Assembly (NCBI RefSeq): GCF_035222275.1
Contig: NC_085883.1
Location: 3,596,001-3,660,000, forward strand
DNA from: Podospora bellae-mahoneyi
Lineage: Eukaryota > Ascomycota > Sordariomycetes > Sordariales > Podosporaceae
Direction of reading: 5' to 3'
DNA: 64,000 nt
Part shown: piece after piece, positions 32,803 to 43,567 of the stretch
Position numbering within the stretch: the stretch's first letter is position 1
How the letters are laid out: each line of letters starts with the position of its first letter
Translations under genes and position numbers: made by a program
Notes under the pieces: generated by a model
Seen by the model: the letters and a program-made list of their open reading frames with translations, nothing else
What the model was told of the DNA's origin: nothing
The model's database searches: none

Positions 32803-34084
32803 ATGGCAGGAATCGCTCTCCTTGGTGCCGGCATCTTTGCCCGTCATGGTATGTTTTGGTCCTTTCTCATCAACAAATGCCCCGCAAAAAATGAAAACAG
32901 CCCCTTTTTACATCTCTTACGTCATTGCCTCCATTCCCACCACCATTCACCATCACCAGAACCATCACCACCACCAGTACGCAGCAAGGCTAACACGATA
33001 TGCAGAACACCTCCCCGCCATCCTCGCCTCCCCAGACTTGCTCTCCCTCAAAGCAGTTTACTCCCGTTCTAAGACCTCCTCCGTCGCCCTAGCCGACGCC
33101 CTCCCCGCCGACGGCCCCAAGCCAGACATCTACTATGAGTCCCCCTCCGAGCCCGGCCGCGGCCTGGCTGATCTCCTCAAGAGAGACGACATCGTCGCCG
33201 TGGACGTTGCGTTGCCTATTCTGGCCCAGCCCGAGGTGATCAAAGCTGCTCTCAAGGCCGGAAAGCACGTCCTTTCCGAGAAGCCCGTCGCGGCCGATGT
33301 CAAGGGGGCAAGGGAGTTGATCAAGTGGTACGAGACTGAATTGCCAGCCGAGAAGAAGCCGCTGTGGGGTGTGGCGGAGAACTTTCGGTACATGAAGAGT
33401 TTGGTGTTTGCTGGGGAGGAGGTCAAGAGGATTGGAGGCCGGGTGGTGAGCTTCAAGCTGGAGAAGTTTGGGTGGGTGGCGGAGGATAACAAGTATTTCA
33501 ACACTCAATGTGAGTTTGTTCTGCCTGCCTACCTATGGGAAGGGAGAGTGAGATGCTAACATGGACACGGAATAGGGCGCAAGGTTCCTGACTACCAGGG
33601 TGGATTCTTGCTGGACGGTGGAGTGCATTTTGTGGCTGCGCTGCGATACTTGCTTGGGGCTTCTGGACAGGAATTGAGCAAGGTGGCTGCGTATACCGCT
33701 CTTTTGGAAGAGAGATTACAGCCTCTGGATACCATCCACGGTGTTGCTTCGACCAAGCAGGGCGTGAATGGCTCGATTGTCCTTTCTTTTGGGACCGAGT
33801 TCAAGAATGGGACGGATTTGGAGATCATCACAACCAATGGAACTGTCAGCTGGAGCCCAACCGAGGTCAATACTGTGACCAAGGAGGGGGAGAGCAAGAA
33901 AGAGTTTGAGTACAGCTCTGGTGTTGGCGAGGAGGTGGCTGTGTTTGCACGGGCTATCAAGGCCGGCACTGGAAAGGTCGACGGTCTGCAGACTCCCGAG
34001 GAAGCGTTCAGGGACTTGGAGGTTTTGGAAAGATTGCTAGAGTCTGGATCTGGGGGCGCCAAGGTGAAGGAGATGTCGGTTTAA
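32803..34084 (+). CDS. Gfo/Idh/MocA-family NAD(P)-dependent oxidoreductase
   Basis: Three exons (32803-32848, 33006-33509, 33576-34084; introns of 157 and 66 bases) give 352 residues. Exon 1 encodes the Rossmann turn (MAGIALLGAGIFARH). Exon 2 has the family hallmark HVLSEKPVAADV with the catalytic Lys and the segment WGVAENFRYM. Exon 3 holds the C-terminal beta-sheet domain with GGFLLDGGVHFVAALRYLLG, where the His is the expected active-site residue. These enzymes oxidise or reduce sugars, inositols or trans-dihydrodiols. The closest type by eye is the dihydrodiol/D-xylose dehydrogenase group. Probably cytosolic. The substrate is not decidable here. Confidence 0.92.
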
Positions 34085-34209
34085 ATACTGATTGTCCATT
34101 TTTGAAAACTACCCTACTTACCTACCTACCTACCATGCGCCATCCCCAGCCTCTGCCGTGACGCAATGCCTTCCCTTCCTTCCTAGGTACTTTTCACTTC
34201 CCTGACACT

Positions 34210-34700
34210 TTATCGCCCAGCAAGATAGCACGTACAGGCGCTGCTAATCCTTAACGCGTTGTTCGTACACGCTGATGCGATGGCCGATGATACCGAGGCC
34301 GGGAGAATCTGGCGTCTCACGATGGTAGTGACGCCGGTTGCTCTGTGAGAACGGAGGTTAGCTAGCTGGTGGCATTGGTCGAACCTTGAAACCAAGAGAT
34401 AAAACCTACGTAGCTGTGACGGTGCGCGTGCTCAGAATAGACGTGCTGACTCGTGTAGCAACTGCAGTAACCCTCAGCGTTTGGGTAGCAACGACGATAG
34501 GCGTGAGGTAGGTAAAGCAGAATGCTCGGCCGGTCTGTGTGGCGTATTGGTTGATGCGGCTGCGACATATATCGGCTGTACAAGCTGTTTGGTGTTAGAT
34601 TCATATCATATCAGGTGTCATACAACGTGGGGATGTATGTACTTTGAGCTGCCGCGAAGGCAAGGAGCAAGAAGCTGATCAGGAACGAAAAGAGCTTCAT
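34210..34700 (-). CDS. Small secreted cysteine-containing protein
   Basis: A three-exon gene missed by simple ORF scanning: 34700-34643, 34584-34410, 34342-34210, with introns of 58 and 67 bases. Both have GTACAT/GTAGGT donors, CTAAC branch sites and CAG acceptors. The spliced frame gives 121 residues. A clear signal peptide (MKLFSFLISFLLLAFAAAQ) is followed by TCTADICRSRINQYATQTG, then AFCFTYLTP, a Thr/Val-rich stretch and a C-terminal ACTNNALRISSACTCYLAGR. The Cys pattern and Thr-rich tail are like small secreted proteins of Sordariomycetes, some of which are effectors or wall-associated. No function is known. Three independent exons joining in frame with good splice sites make this convincing. 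Confidence 0.75.
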
Positions 34701-35059
34701 TGTGGGCCAGACTCTATGTTTGGATGTGTTCACTGAGGGTTTACTATTCAGCGCTTGTGGGAAACTCCACTCTAGATTCAGCGCATCAGGACAACTTGTG
34801 TCTATTTATCCTCCATTGCAACGAAAAGATCATATTTTGGGCGGATAAGCAGTGATGCTCACTCGGACGAGTGCATTCCAAAGAAAATTGGATAACTGAA
34901 ACACTTCGCTACGAGGCCGCCGAGATTTGAACGATGAACGTTGGTCAGAGTGACACAGTTTGACGTAATTTTAGGAATCGATCGCCGTCTTGTAGACACA
35001 GTGCCGAGGAGTGGCGTCCCCAGAATTCCAACGGGTGGGCAACGGGGTATTCCGTCATT
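34701..35059. other. Intergenic
   Basis: 359 bases upstream of the small secreted protein gene and beyond the 3' end of the decayed membrane-protein gene. Presumed promoter; nothing else was seen. Confidence 0.45.
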
Positions 35060-36404
35060 CTAAATATGAGGTATATACATCGACCACCTCACATTCATGT
35101 AAGCTGTGGCATCAATGTCTCGCAGCTCCAGAAACGCCGCGAGGATTAAGTACATCGTAGCGTTCCCATACAGCAAAGCAACAAGCCCAATCGTCCAGAA
35201 CCCCCATGCAAGTGGTAGAGTGGTAGGTTCACGTGCCGCTTTGGCCCTCAGCTTTTCTATCCTTGCTTGCTCAGAATCGGGAATAGAGGCCTTTGTTTGT
35301 TATCCGGAGATAGATCCACCTCCATCTCCCAAGGCGTATCTAAGACGCTGCTGTTTCGAGAACCCAAAATGCTGCCGTGACACCAAACGGTATCGAGCTG
35401 GATACTCTCCACAACACCTTTTCCGTTGTAGTTGGAAAGGAAAAGTTCCATCCAGCCACATGAACAGCAGTAAACAACAGTTTCGTAAAACACAAGAAGT
35501 ATTCTTGCGCAGCGTATGGGTTCATCGGAAACCGGTCGTTGGGGATACGCTGAATCGGCTGGTCGGGCGGGATCACTGGCATTTTCATGAACGGTTGGAC
35601 ATTGAGTGTCCGGCCCGGACCGTTCTCATCGATGAAATCTAATGATGTGGTTCTCCATGGCCGATCGCCCGTAATATCGCCGATGGCTATTCTTGTCGCA
35701 AGCCTTATCAGTGTCCTGACATCGGCCCGCTTGTGAAGCCAAGCGTAAGCAGTCATCAGAGAGCATACCACGATGTCCATAGTGTTCAACTCGAGCGTTG
35801 TGATAGCCAGTCGCTGTCCGGCCCGACCAATCGCGTGTATGATTGTGTAGCCAACCTGAAAGGATGTGATGAGGCGTGCAAACCGGTCCTGTTTTGACTT
35901 GTACCAGATCTCGCCGACATCGGTTTCGGGATCTTCGATATGATTGTTAACAACTAACCAGTGAAGTTGCTTGGCGTTCAGGGAAAAGGGGCCACTGGAT
36001 GCCGCTTCGAACACGAAGCCTCCCATATCGGCAAAGAAAGCCATTCTCATGGCCCATTCCATTGGGTGTAGCCGGAGCTGTGGAAGTCGTGAACAGAGTG
36101 ACGAGCTCTGCTCCACCGCCCCGCGGCATAGGTGAGAACAATTTCTGGCGCTAGAATAGCCAAGAGCATCCATAGGACCCGACGGCGGAAGAGGATGTAA
36201 AACGTGTCTGACTTCTGTGGGACATTCAAGCAGAGAAGAGTGAAAATGCAGATAAATATAGAAAAGTGACGTCCAAAGGATCCCCCAAGTTCCGCGGAAA
36301 TCCGGCTCACCAACCCACCCTTGAACGCGGCCGTTATAAGCTTCCCAAGAGGCAGATGCTATCACTTCCGGCTCGAGGGCTTTGGTATCCGCTTTGCTGC
36401 TCAT
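35060..36404 (-). pseudogene. Decayed multi-pass fungal membrane protein
   Basis: The minus strand from the ATG at 36404 encodes QGWVGEPDFRGTWGILWTSL, typical of a large family of fungal multi-pass membrane proteins of unknown function. The reading then moves to a second frame (RRRVLWMLLAILAPEIVLTY), returns to the first (MRMAFFADMGGFVFEA...ELNTMDIVVCSLMTAYAW), meets a TAG at about 35341 and resumes in a third frame with a last helix and tail (FWTIGLVALLYGN, YLILAAFLELRDIDATAY) ending at 35060. I count about three frame changes and one stop. The order of segments is that of an intact family member, so this is a recent decay product or a stretch of poor sequence. No repeat or transposon is inserted. 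Confidence 0.65.
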
Positions 36405-37081
36405 TCTACCTCCTGTCTCGCGACCTGGTCGCCTGTCTCTTGCTGCTCAAAACGGAATCGAGTCACAGGCCTCCGGGATCAAAGAAAGCAGACAACCGCG
36501 ATAGATTGAATCGGAAGGTGAAGTATCGTAAGGTGGGTAAATTTTCTGGTGTGGAACTCGAGTTCAACTTTGCTCAAGAATACCTATCGGTTATAGAGCA
36601 GTTACCGGGCTGGAACTTGCTTTACATACCTTTCCAACCTGGAGAACCAAAAGTGGCACCAGGTGGGTTCAGGACCAAGCCCAAGTCCTCGTGCAGCTGA
36701 ATGCACATCGACACTAACAACAACGATTACTGTTGGCCAACATATAGCTGCAGTTGGAGTTTGGGTACCAGGTAGTCGGCCAGAACCAGAAGTCCCTTGC
36801 CAGGTGGCCCGCGCAGTGACATGTGCCTTACCCGGAGCAGTCTGCACATTTCATCATGGGCCGGGAGTTGAGTTATCTCGCACCGCGGAAAGTCTCAGGT
36901 TGTTCTAGACTTCCGGGTGCTGCAACCAAACATTCATATTCATATTCCTTGCTGTCTTATTACTACACTTCGACTGCCCGCCGAGCTTTGTTGACGAAAT
37001 AAGGTACCGACTATAGCTTGCAGATGCACCATCCACCTCCCATGTCCCTCAATTCAGTCCTATACTCGCCGGTTTACATTT
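36405..37081. other. Intergenic between two decayed genes
   Basis: About 680 bases between the start of the membrane-protein relic and the hydrolase relic. No coding frame with family resemblance was seen. Confidence 0.4.
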
Positions 37082-38091
37082 TTGGTGTTTTTGTTGTTGA
37101 ATACTTCATTTTCCTCACTATCCTCTCTATCCCATTTTTTTTTAAAAAAAAATCAAGTCTTTTACTTGCACAGGGTGACTCTTACCTGGTTCCAAGACAT
37201 CACTGTGCCTGAGCAATGGGGGCTTCTTGCGCAACGAAGTATCCCCATTCACTCTCCAGACTCCGGACAGAGTCGCGCTGCAGGCCTGGCATATGCTCCC
37301 ACTTTAACTCTATCGCCAGCATGGAGAGGAGCTCATCAAAGAATCAACCGCAAATTCCCAAGACATTACTAAGCGTCGTGGTTTCCAGCTGCTTCAGGAT
37401 GATCCCGAGGCCCTCCTGGTCCTTTACCTCCACGGGGCCGCAGGCACACTGGGTTCCGGTTGGCGACCACCAAACTACCGGGCCATGTCAGCGGGTGCCC
37501 CATACCGTTGCGTTTGATTATCGTGGTTTTGGAATCAGCAAGGGCTCACCATCCGAAGAAGGTCTTCTCATTGATGCTCTCACCTTGGTTGACTGGGCCA
37601 TCAAGGAAGCCAGTATCCCCCCTTCACGAATCGTCGTTTTTGGGCAGTCCATAGGGACTGGCGTCACTTGTGCGCCATCTAGCTGCGCAGCCAGACCCAA
37701 TTCTCTTCGCGGGCATTGTCTGTGTTGCACCTTTTGCGGACGTGGAGCGACTGACAGCAAACCTACCGCGTGGCTGGTACTATTCCACTCCTGGGTCCTT
37801 TGGCTCCCTTCCCTTGACTTCTTGCGTTCTTCAAGAAGTTCATTGTCAGCAAATGGCCCAGCAAAGACAAACATTCCGGCCTTTGTTCGCCATTGTGAGG
37901 AGATGTCGGGCGAAGATCAAAAGTATCACATCAACATTACTCATGCTCAAGATGATTACGACATCCCTTGGTCTCATAGCGACCAGATGTGTTGGCATGC
38001 AGTCAGTGCCACAAGGGTTGGAGGCATCGCGTTCGAGGAACTCGAGGAAGAAAAGGAGCAAACCAAAAGTTTATTTGGCCCAGCAGGCTAG
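37082..38091 (+). pseudogene. Decayed ABHD12-like alpha/beta hydrolase
   Basis: Segments of one alpha/beta hydrolase occur in order but in changing frames: FYLHRVTLTWFQDITVPEQWG (about 37157), ALLVLYLHGAAGTLGSGWR (about 37408), then AFDYRGFGISKGSPSEEGLL and the nucleophile elbow VFGQSIGTGV (about 37640). FAGIVCVAPFADVERLTA follows in another frame and KYHINITHAQDDYDIPWSHSD (about 37920) in a third. There are at least three frame changes and an in-frame TAA near 37304. ABHD12-like enzymes are monoacylglycerol or lysophospholipid lipases, often membrane-bound. As it stands the locus cannot make the full protein. The intact neighbours argue against general sequence error. Confidence 0.7.
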
Positions 38092-38729
38092 GTCGCCGAA
38101 CACCAAACAGCGAAGGGCTTGATTCGAGAGGAGATTCCCAAGTGGGGGCTTCATGACCGTATCATGTCGTATCCGATTGTGAGATTGGCTATACTGAGGG
38201 CATTTCAAAGTAAAGGAAGTCTTAGGCCGGAACTTACTGCCAGTCGGTGAACCTGCGCAACAGAAGCCGCTGCATTGTCTTGTGATGGTTCGGAGTAAGC
38301 AAACAACCGGTATCTTGGACATGAGATAAGCGAGAGGTTCCTGATATTGCCAGAACCTACCAGGACAGCGGCATGAAACATTCAGTAGCTTCCCGCCGTG
38401 TGCCTTGATAACATCATCGTCGATGGTTCTTTATTTAAATTGTCCTATTTCAAGAACAATCCTCTTTGTCACCACATGGTGAATCTTGGCAGAATTGTCC
38501 CCAAACTATCTTCTCTTTATTTGTATGCTATTTCTGAACTACGGTTGTGGTAACCTTTGGTGTGGCTATTGCCTTCTAGACAAAGTCTAGACATGATTCA
38601 TTGTCTTGGCACTATCCCTTGATACATATAAGACCAGAGGGCCGGGCATCATATAAGCAGGCAAGATTTGGGGTTTATAGAACATTTTCACCTACATCAT
38701 CTCTTACCTTACCTTATACGCACATCATC
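38092..38729. other. Upstream region of the AA11 gene
   Basis: About 640 bases. The last 130 bases are in frame with the downstream CDS but precede the ATG that starts a proper signal peptide, so they are taken as 5' UTR. A TATATAAG-like stretch lies near 38650-38660. Confidence 0.45.
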
Positions 38730-40262
38730 ATGCATACTGCGTCTTTCCTAGCTACAGCCCTGGCTGCTCAAGCGGCCAGAGCCCATCTCATTATGAACAC
38801 TACCATCCCTTACAACTACCACGGGACCAGCTCCCTCGTTCAAGTCGATCCTCTTGGGGCGCTTCCCTTCCCATGCCAGGGCAACACCGATGTTGTCGAG
38901 GTGACATCCATGCAGGTCGGTACCGAGCAGCTCGTAAAGTTCACCGGCGGTGCCCAGCATGGTGGCGGTTCTTGCCAGTTCGGTGTCACCTATGACTTCC
39001 CGCCTCCGGCTGACAAGTCAAAGTGGAAGACAATCTACAGTGTAATTGGAGGGTGTCCTGTCTCTGCAGCTGGCAACTTGCCCGCCGCCCAAACTGATCA
39101 AGACGGACGTGCTGACTCTCCCCAGTGCGGTAATGATTCTGGAGTCGAGTGCCTTAGACAGTTCAACGTTCCTATCCCGAAGGATATGCCAAACGGGAAC
39201 GCCACCTTCGCCTGGACTTGGTACAACAAGATTAGCAATCGTGAGGTCTACACGAACTGCGCCCCTGTCAAGATCAGCGGTGGCTCCGACGATACGACCT
39301 TTTTCAACTCGCTTCCTCAGATGTTCGTGCCAAACATTCGCGGAGAGTGTACCACCAACAATGGTGTTCTCAACATTCCCAATCCCGGTAAGTTCGGAAA
39401 GGTTCTTGAGCAACCTGCTCCCGGCAGCGAGGGGACTTGCGAGAAGGCAGCTGGCGTTCCTACTTTCGACGGAGACTCTGGGGCTGCTCCTACTCCTGCT
39501 CCCACCCAAGGTCAGTCGTCTACTTTGATCACCTCTACTAGCTCTGCCACCGTCCCTGCCATTGCTACCTCTCCAGAGGAGGATATTACAACCATCACCC
39601 CTACTTCCTTGGAGATCTCAGCTGTGGTTATTCCCACTACAACCCCTGCCGTCGTCATTCCGGAGTTGGTCGGCGTTCCTTGCTCCCCAGAGGGTAGTCT
39701 CTTTTGCTTCTCGCCATCCGAGTTTGGAATCTGCAAGGGAGGTATTGCTACACCTCAGGCAGTGGCTCCTGATACGACCTGTTCATTTGGGACCCCTTTG
39801 AGCAAGAGGAGCGTCAAGTATGTCTCCAAAGCTGTAGTCGTGGGACCTAGGCAAATCACTGCCATCACTCCTATCGAAGACAAGCCCACCAAGATTAGTG
39901 CTATCACTCCCATCGATGATCCCACCAAGATCAGCGCCATCACCCCTATTGACAAGCCTACCAAGATCAGTGCCATCACTCCTATTGAGGACCCCACCAA
40001 GCTTACCACCATCATCCCAATTGAGCCTGCTAGCAGACTCACTACAATTATTCCCATTGACCCCACAACTGAGTTTCCTTCCAGAGGTGGTGCTCTGCCC
40101 ACTCCTGCCCCGGCTCCTGTCCCGGCTCCAGCTCCTGTCCCAGCTCCCGCCCCTCCTTCTCTCAGGGGAACTCCCTGCAACAAGGTCGGCAGCTTCTGCT
40201 TCTGTAAGGTGGCAGGCAAGGTATTTCCTCAGCCTGTCCCTATGGGAGCTATCTGCACCTAA
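38730..40262 (+). CDS. AA11-type lytic polysaccharide monooxygenase with repeat linker and C-terminal Cys modules
   Basis: Single exon of 510 residues. The signal peptide (MHTASFLATALAAQAARA) leaves His19 at the mature N-terminus, and with His77 (GGAQHGGGSC) this makes the copper histidine brace. HLIMNTTIPY and FAWTWYNKISNREVYTNCAPV match AA11 (chitin-active) monooxygenases. The catalytic domain ends near residue 225. A Ser/Thr/Pro linker follows, then a small Cys module (VGVPCSPEGSLFCFSPSEFGICK), a tandem repeat (residues about 375-446), a Pro-Ala run and a second Cys module (GTPCNKVGSFCFC). The modules resemble the X278-type C-terminal domains often attached to AA11 enzymes and thought to bind chitin. 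The ATG at 38730 is chosen because it alone puts the signal peptide first. A Ctr copper transporter lies 6 kb away. Confidence 0.88.
   Translation: MHTASFLATALAAQAARAHLIMNTTIPYNYHGTSSLVQVDPLGALPFPCQGNTDVVEVTSMQVGTEQLVKFTGGAQHGGGSCQFGVTYDFPPPADKSKWKTIYSVIGGCPVSAAGNLPAAQTDQDGRADSPQCGNDSGVECLRQFNVPIPKDMPNGNATFAWTWYNKISNREVYTNCAPVKISGGSDDTTFFNSLPQMFVPNIRGECTTNNGVLNIPNPGKFGKVLEQPAPGSEGTCEKAAGVPTFDGDSGAAPTPAPTQGQSSTLITSTSSATVPAIATSPEEDITTITPTSLEISAVVIPTTTPAVVIPELVGVPCSPEGSLFCFSPSEFGICKGGIATPQAVAPDTTCSFGTPLSKRSVKYVSKAVVVGPRQITAITPIEDKPTKISAITPIDDPTKISAITPIDKPTKISAITPIEDPTKLTTIIPIEPASRLTTIIPIDPTTEFPSRGGALPTPAPAPVPAPAPVPAPAPPSLRGTPCNKVGSFCFCKVAGKVFPQPVPMGAICT
39855..40071 (+). repeat. Tandem ITPI repeat in the AA11 linker
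   Basis: Six imperfect copies of a 12-13-residue unit (KISAITPIDDPT and variants) encoded by units of about 36-39 bases. The first four are nearest each other; the last two diverge to TTIIPIEPASRL and TTIIPIDPTTEF. The repeat joins two Cys modules. Confidence 0.85.
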
Positions 40263-40485
40263 CCGGTAAGCGCCTGGACCGTAGTCACCTACCTATTTTC
40301 TTTTCTTTTCTTGCACAAATTTGAATACCCGTAGATTGATATATTGAAAGAAAAAAGTTCAATATTACCGAGATGTCTCGTCGTTTAGGTCAATTCCATG
40401 TGAGTTGCTGTTCAACTCTGACAACGCTTTGACTACTGACATCCAAGGCAGCGAGCGACATCTGAAGAATATAGGTTTAGGCACT

Positions 40486-41643
40486 CTACACGAGAACGAC
40501 CACTTTGGCCGCCGACACACCCTTCTTACAGGTGTCGAAACCCTCTTGGATCTTCTCCAGCCCTTTCCCTTCGACAACTTGTGGCTCAGGCGACGGCACA
40601 AACTCACCCTTCCCTAATGCCTGCGCCAAGTACACATTCCATATCGCTTTAGCCACATCTTTGTTCTTGTCGTCACCAATATCACTTCCCCAGATGAACT
40701 TGTACCCCACGCCCTTGATCTTGGCCTTGGCCACTGTCGTGATGCCAGCCCACACCATATCAACCACAAGCTTCACCATCCCAAACGGCCCCAACCCAAG
40801 AAACTCGCCGGGATCCTTGGACCCGCTTACCTGCGAAACAAACTTTGGCCGACCCTCCACAGTCCTGGAGCCACCCAAGATGTCGATACATCTTGGCAAT
40901 GCCCCTGCCCCAATCGCCACAGCCCCAGCACACACCTTGTTCTCACTCTTTAGCTTGCCAATGATGTCCCCCACCACACTCTCGCTCTTGTAATCCCACA
41001 CCTCCGCCGCCCCCAATCGCCGGACATGCTCCCAATTGCCCGCCGAAGCAGTAGTGTAAACCTCATACCCCGCCGCTCTGGCAAGCTGTATCGCGTTACT
41101 CCCCACGCTCGTCGCCCCAGCCCACACAATAACTACCTGATTCTTGTCATCTCCCCTCGGCGAAGTCGGCAACGCCAACCCCAACCCGCCCTGATCCCGC
41201 CCCAAAAACAGCGCCGTGGCGGCAGTCGAAAACCCCAAAGGTAAAACAGCCGCCTGCTCGAAACGGACATGATCGGGTATCCTGGCGACGAGGTGCTCAC
41301 GAACAAGGACGTACTCCTGAAACGCGCCCTCGGCCGAAGAGCTAGACCGGCGGTCTGTCCCGAAGGCGTGAGCGACGACCCTGTCGCCGGGGACGAACAG
41401 ATGGGAGGAGGAGCGGACTACCGTGCCGGCGACGTCAGAACCGAGGATGACGGGGTAGCGGAGGTAGGAGAAGAGGGGGTTGCCGGGGGATTGGATGAAC
41501 CAGTCTACTGGGTTTATGGCCACGGCTTGTGATTTGATGACGAGGAATTTGGCTGGGGGCGGGGAGGGGGGTGATGGGGCGGGTTTGATGTCCAAGGGGG
41601 AGGAGTTTTTGGAGGTGAGCCAGGCGGCGGTGTTGGAGGACAT
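40486..41643 (-). CDS. Medium-chain dehydrogenase/reductase (enoyl reductase-like)
   Basis: Single exon of 385 residues. The GroES-like N-terminus (VAINPVDWFIQSP, VILGSDVAGTVV, FVPGDRVVAHAFG) is followed by a cofactor-binding domain with VIVWAGATSVGSNAIQLARAAGYEVYTTAS. There is no zinc-binding Cys/His set, so it belongs to the zinc-lacking MDR group that includes ToxD-like and trans-acting enoyl reductases. Many fungal members act in polyketide pathways, but no polyketide synthase is in this window, so a stand-alone quinone/enoyl reductase is as likely. It converges on the AA11 gene with 223 bases between stops. Confidence 0.9.
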   Translation of the reverse strand: MSSNTAAWLTSKNSSPLDIKPAPSPPSPPPAKFLVIKSQAVAINPVDWFIQSPGNPLFSYLRYPVILGSDVAGTVVRSSSHLFVPGDRVVAHAFGTDRRSSSSAEGAFQEYVLVREHLVARIPDHVRFEQAAVLPLGFSTAATALFLGRDQGGLGLALPTSPRGDDKNQVVIVWAGATSVGSNAIQLARAAGYEVYTTASAGNWEHVRRLGAAEVWDYKSESVVGDIIGKLKSENKVCAGAVAIGAGALPRCIDILGGSRTVEGRPKFVSQVSGSKDPGEFLGLGPFGMVKLVVDMVWAGITTVAKAKIKGVGYKFIWGSDIGDDKNKDVAKAIWNVYLAQALGKGEFVPSPEPQVVEGKGLEKIQEGFDTCKKGVSAAKVVVLV

Positions 41644-42620
41644 TGTGATGGGTGTGGTTTGGGGTGTAGGCAGGTAAGTTGATGGTGGAGGGAGGCAAAA
41701 GAGGGGGGTTCATATCGGGTGAGATTGATGTTATCGTGGGCTGTGACACGATGTACAGTACGGAGTAATCGGTTGCGGGAGTTGTTACGGAATGTCCCAG
41801 CCAATGAAAGAGAGAGACGGCAGTGGATGTTGGTTTGGGGATGCAGAGAGAGTTGACCGTCCGCCAATAAGATGGGAAGCGAGAAGATCAAGACAGGAAC
41901 CTTGCATGTCAGACAAAGAATCGATTTTGGGCAGGCTATTGGTGGCAATCACAGGTCAGTCCAGCCACTTACACTGGTCGCCGTCTGCATGACATCAAAT
42001 CAGCATGAGTTTTAGGTGGAGAATGGCAATCATCTAAAGTCAAAGGCTGGTAATAAGCGTGGTTCAAATCACAAAGTGTAGAGATATATGCCACCCGGCC
42101 TACCCTGTGGGTAGGATGTCCTTTTGGTTCCACACAAAGATTTGGGGATCTCACTATAGGGATCCTGATGGAAAGTTAAACCTTGGATTCTATAATCTCT
42201 TTGGATATCTATCTAATGCACTAGAAGCCTTTTGTGTTTTGTCCCCCTAGATCTTCTCTTCTTTTTGCGGTAATGAGATCTTGAAAGTCCTCAATCTTTG
42301 GTGGGTGATGTCTAGGTTGACAGGAATTTTGTTGTCTAACCCTTCCATTCCAAAGTGTTTCGGGACGAGCAGTGCATGATTTGTTGGAGGTTGTGTAGTG
42401 TGTATGGCAACCGTGAGCCTGTGTTGTGTTTTGTAGCATGGGGAAGGGGAGAGAGAAGCTGGGCGTCCTCTGATGGCAAATGGACCTCGATATTGGTGCT
42501 TTTTTGCCATGGACGATCAATTCTAGTCACAGGTGTAATGTTAACGCAACAACAGCCGCAGCAGTTCGTGCCAGCGGGAGTTTGTGGTGCATGCTGCATC
42601 TAGGCACCAAACTACACGCT
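41644..42620. other. Intergenic
   Basis: Nearly 1 kb. The first 200 bases should be the MDR promoter. A tRNA B-box-like string (GGTTCAAATC near 42060) has no matching A box or stem. AT-rich near 42170-42240. No coding frame is supported. Confidence 0.4.
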
Positions 42621-43567
42621 TCAGTTCATGGTCTGCCGTGATCCCCCAGGTGTCTGGGTCCAAACTTCGGAGCCATTCCCTAGAGCCCTAGCGGTAGGCG
42701 CCAGCCTTTGTTCCAAGGGTGTGGAGATTCTTCTCAGACACTTGAGATAGATACGACCGGAATCACCTTCCTGGATCCAACAGTACTGTGCGTTGCACTC
42801 GGAGCACTGATATGAGTGGCAAGACATCTTTGAGATGTGAAGATCGCCGAGCATTCCTTTTCATAAGGTAGAAAGTGCCCACGACGATGAGGCTCTTTGA
42901 TCGAACGACAGCGGCAGCACAGCTCCATCGAGTCCCGGCTATGAAGACAGCCATGACTGAGGGGCTGCCAAGTTTCCCGGGGTTGCAAAGGGGTTTCGGG
43001 AGGGTCGAAGCATGCGCACTGATTGTGCTCGAACGGCATCAGTAATTGGCCGTCCGGAAATGTGGCATGGGAACAGAGTCTATTTCCAGACGCAGCCTGG
43101 TTTTGGAGAAGTAAACAGCCACGGAGATACTGTCTCGAAACTGGGACTGAGGTGTTGAGGTCGAAGGCCAAGTAGGTCCAACCAATGTGAACCGATACAG
43201 GACGAGGATCGATGAGTTGCATTTGGCCGTTGGTTAAAGGCCGAAAGACGAATGGAGCGTATGCAGCCGTGGTATATGTGGAGTTCGCACAGGAAGAGCA
43301 CAGGATGCCATGTAAGTGAATCGGCGTCCTTCCCCTTTCAGTTGCGTGTCCAACGAGGTCTGCCCACCTGATCACTTTGTGGGCACACATTCTCACAGCA
43401 CCCTGGGTCCTGATACAGATGCGACGAAACTTTGACTCCTGGCGTTGGCTTAATGAGAACAGGAACCAGGGGTGGCTTCCTTGGCAGGCGTGGCACCACA
43501 GTGTCAGCCTTGCTTCCGTGCAATGGCCACACCGCCAGCTGCCATTTTGTTTCATTCGGGGATACAT
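42621..43567 (-). pseudogene. Disrupted cysteine-rich fungal hypothetical protein
   Basis: A long frame from the ATG at 43567 encodes CxxC pairs near the start (SWRCGHC, LWCHAC), then MCAHKVIRWADLVGHA, GILCSSCANSTYTT, a middle beta-rich part and LCCRCRS. Beyond about 42910 the likely continuation shifts frame (KSLIVVGTFYLM), then again to SCHSYQCSECNAQYCWIQEG, which resembles the C-terminal zinc-ribbon-like block of a fungal hypothetical family. Two frame changes, or undetected introns, are needed. It may bind zinc through its many CxxC pairs. Function unknown. Confidence 0.45.

Noticed and set aside
39855-40071. CRISPR-like direct repeats
   Set aside because: The units are contiguous, codon-phased and inside an open frame; there are no spacers, and the genome is eukaryotic.
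42055-42075. tRNA B-box-like GGTTCAAATC
   Set aside because: No A box, acceptor stem or anticodon loop at the right distance on either strand.
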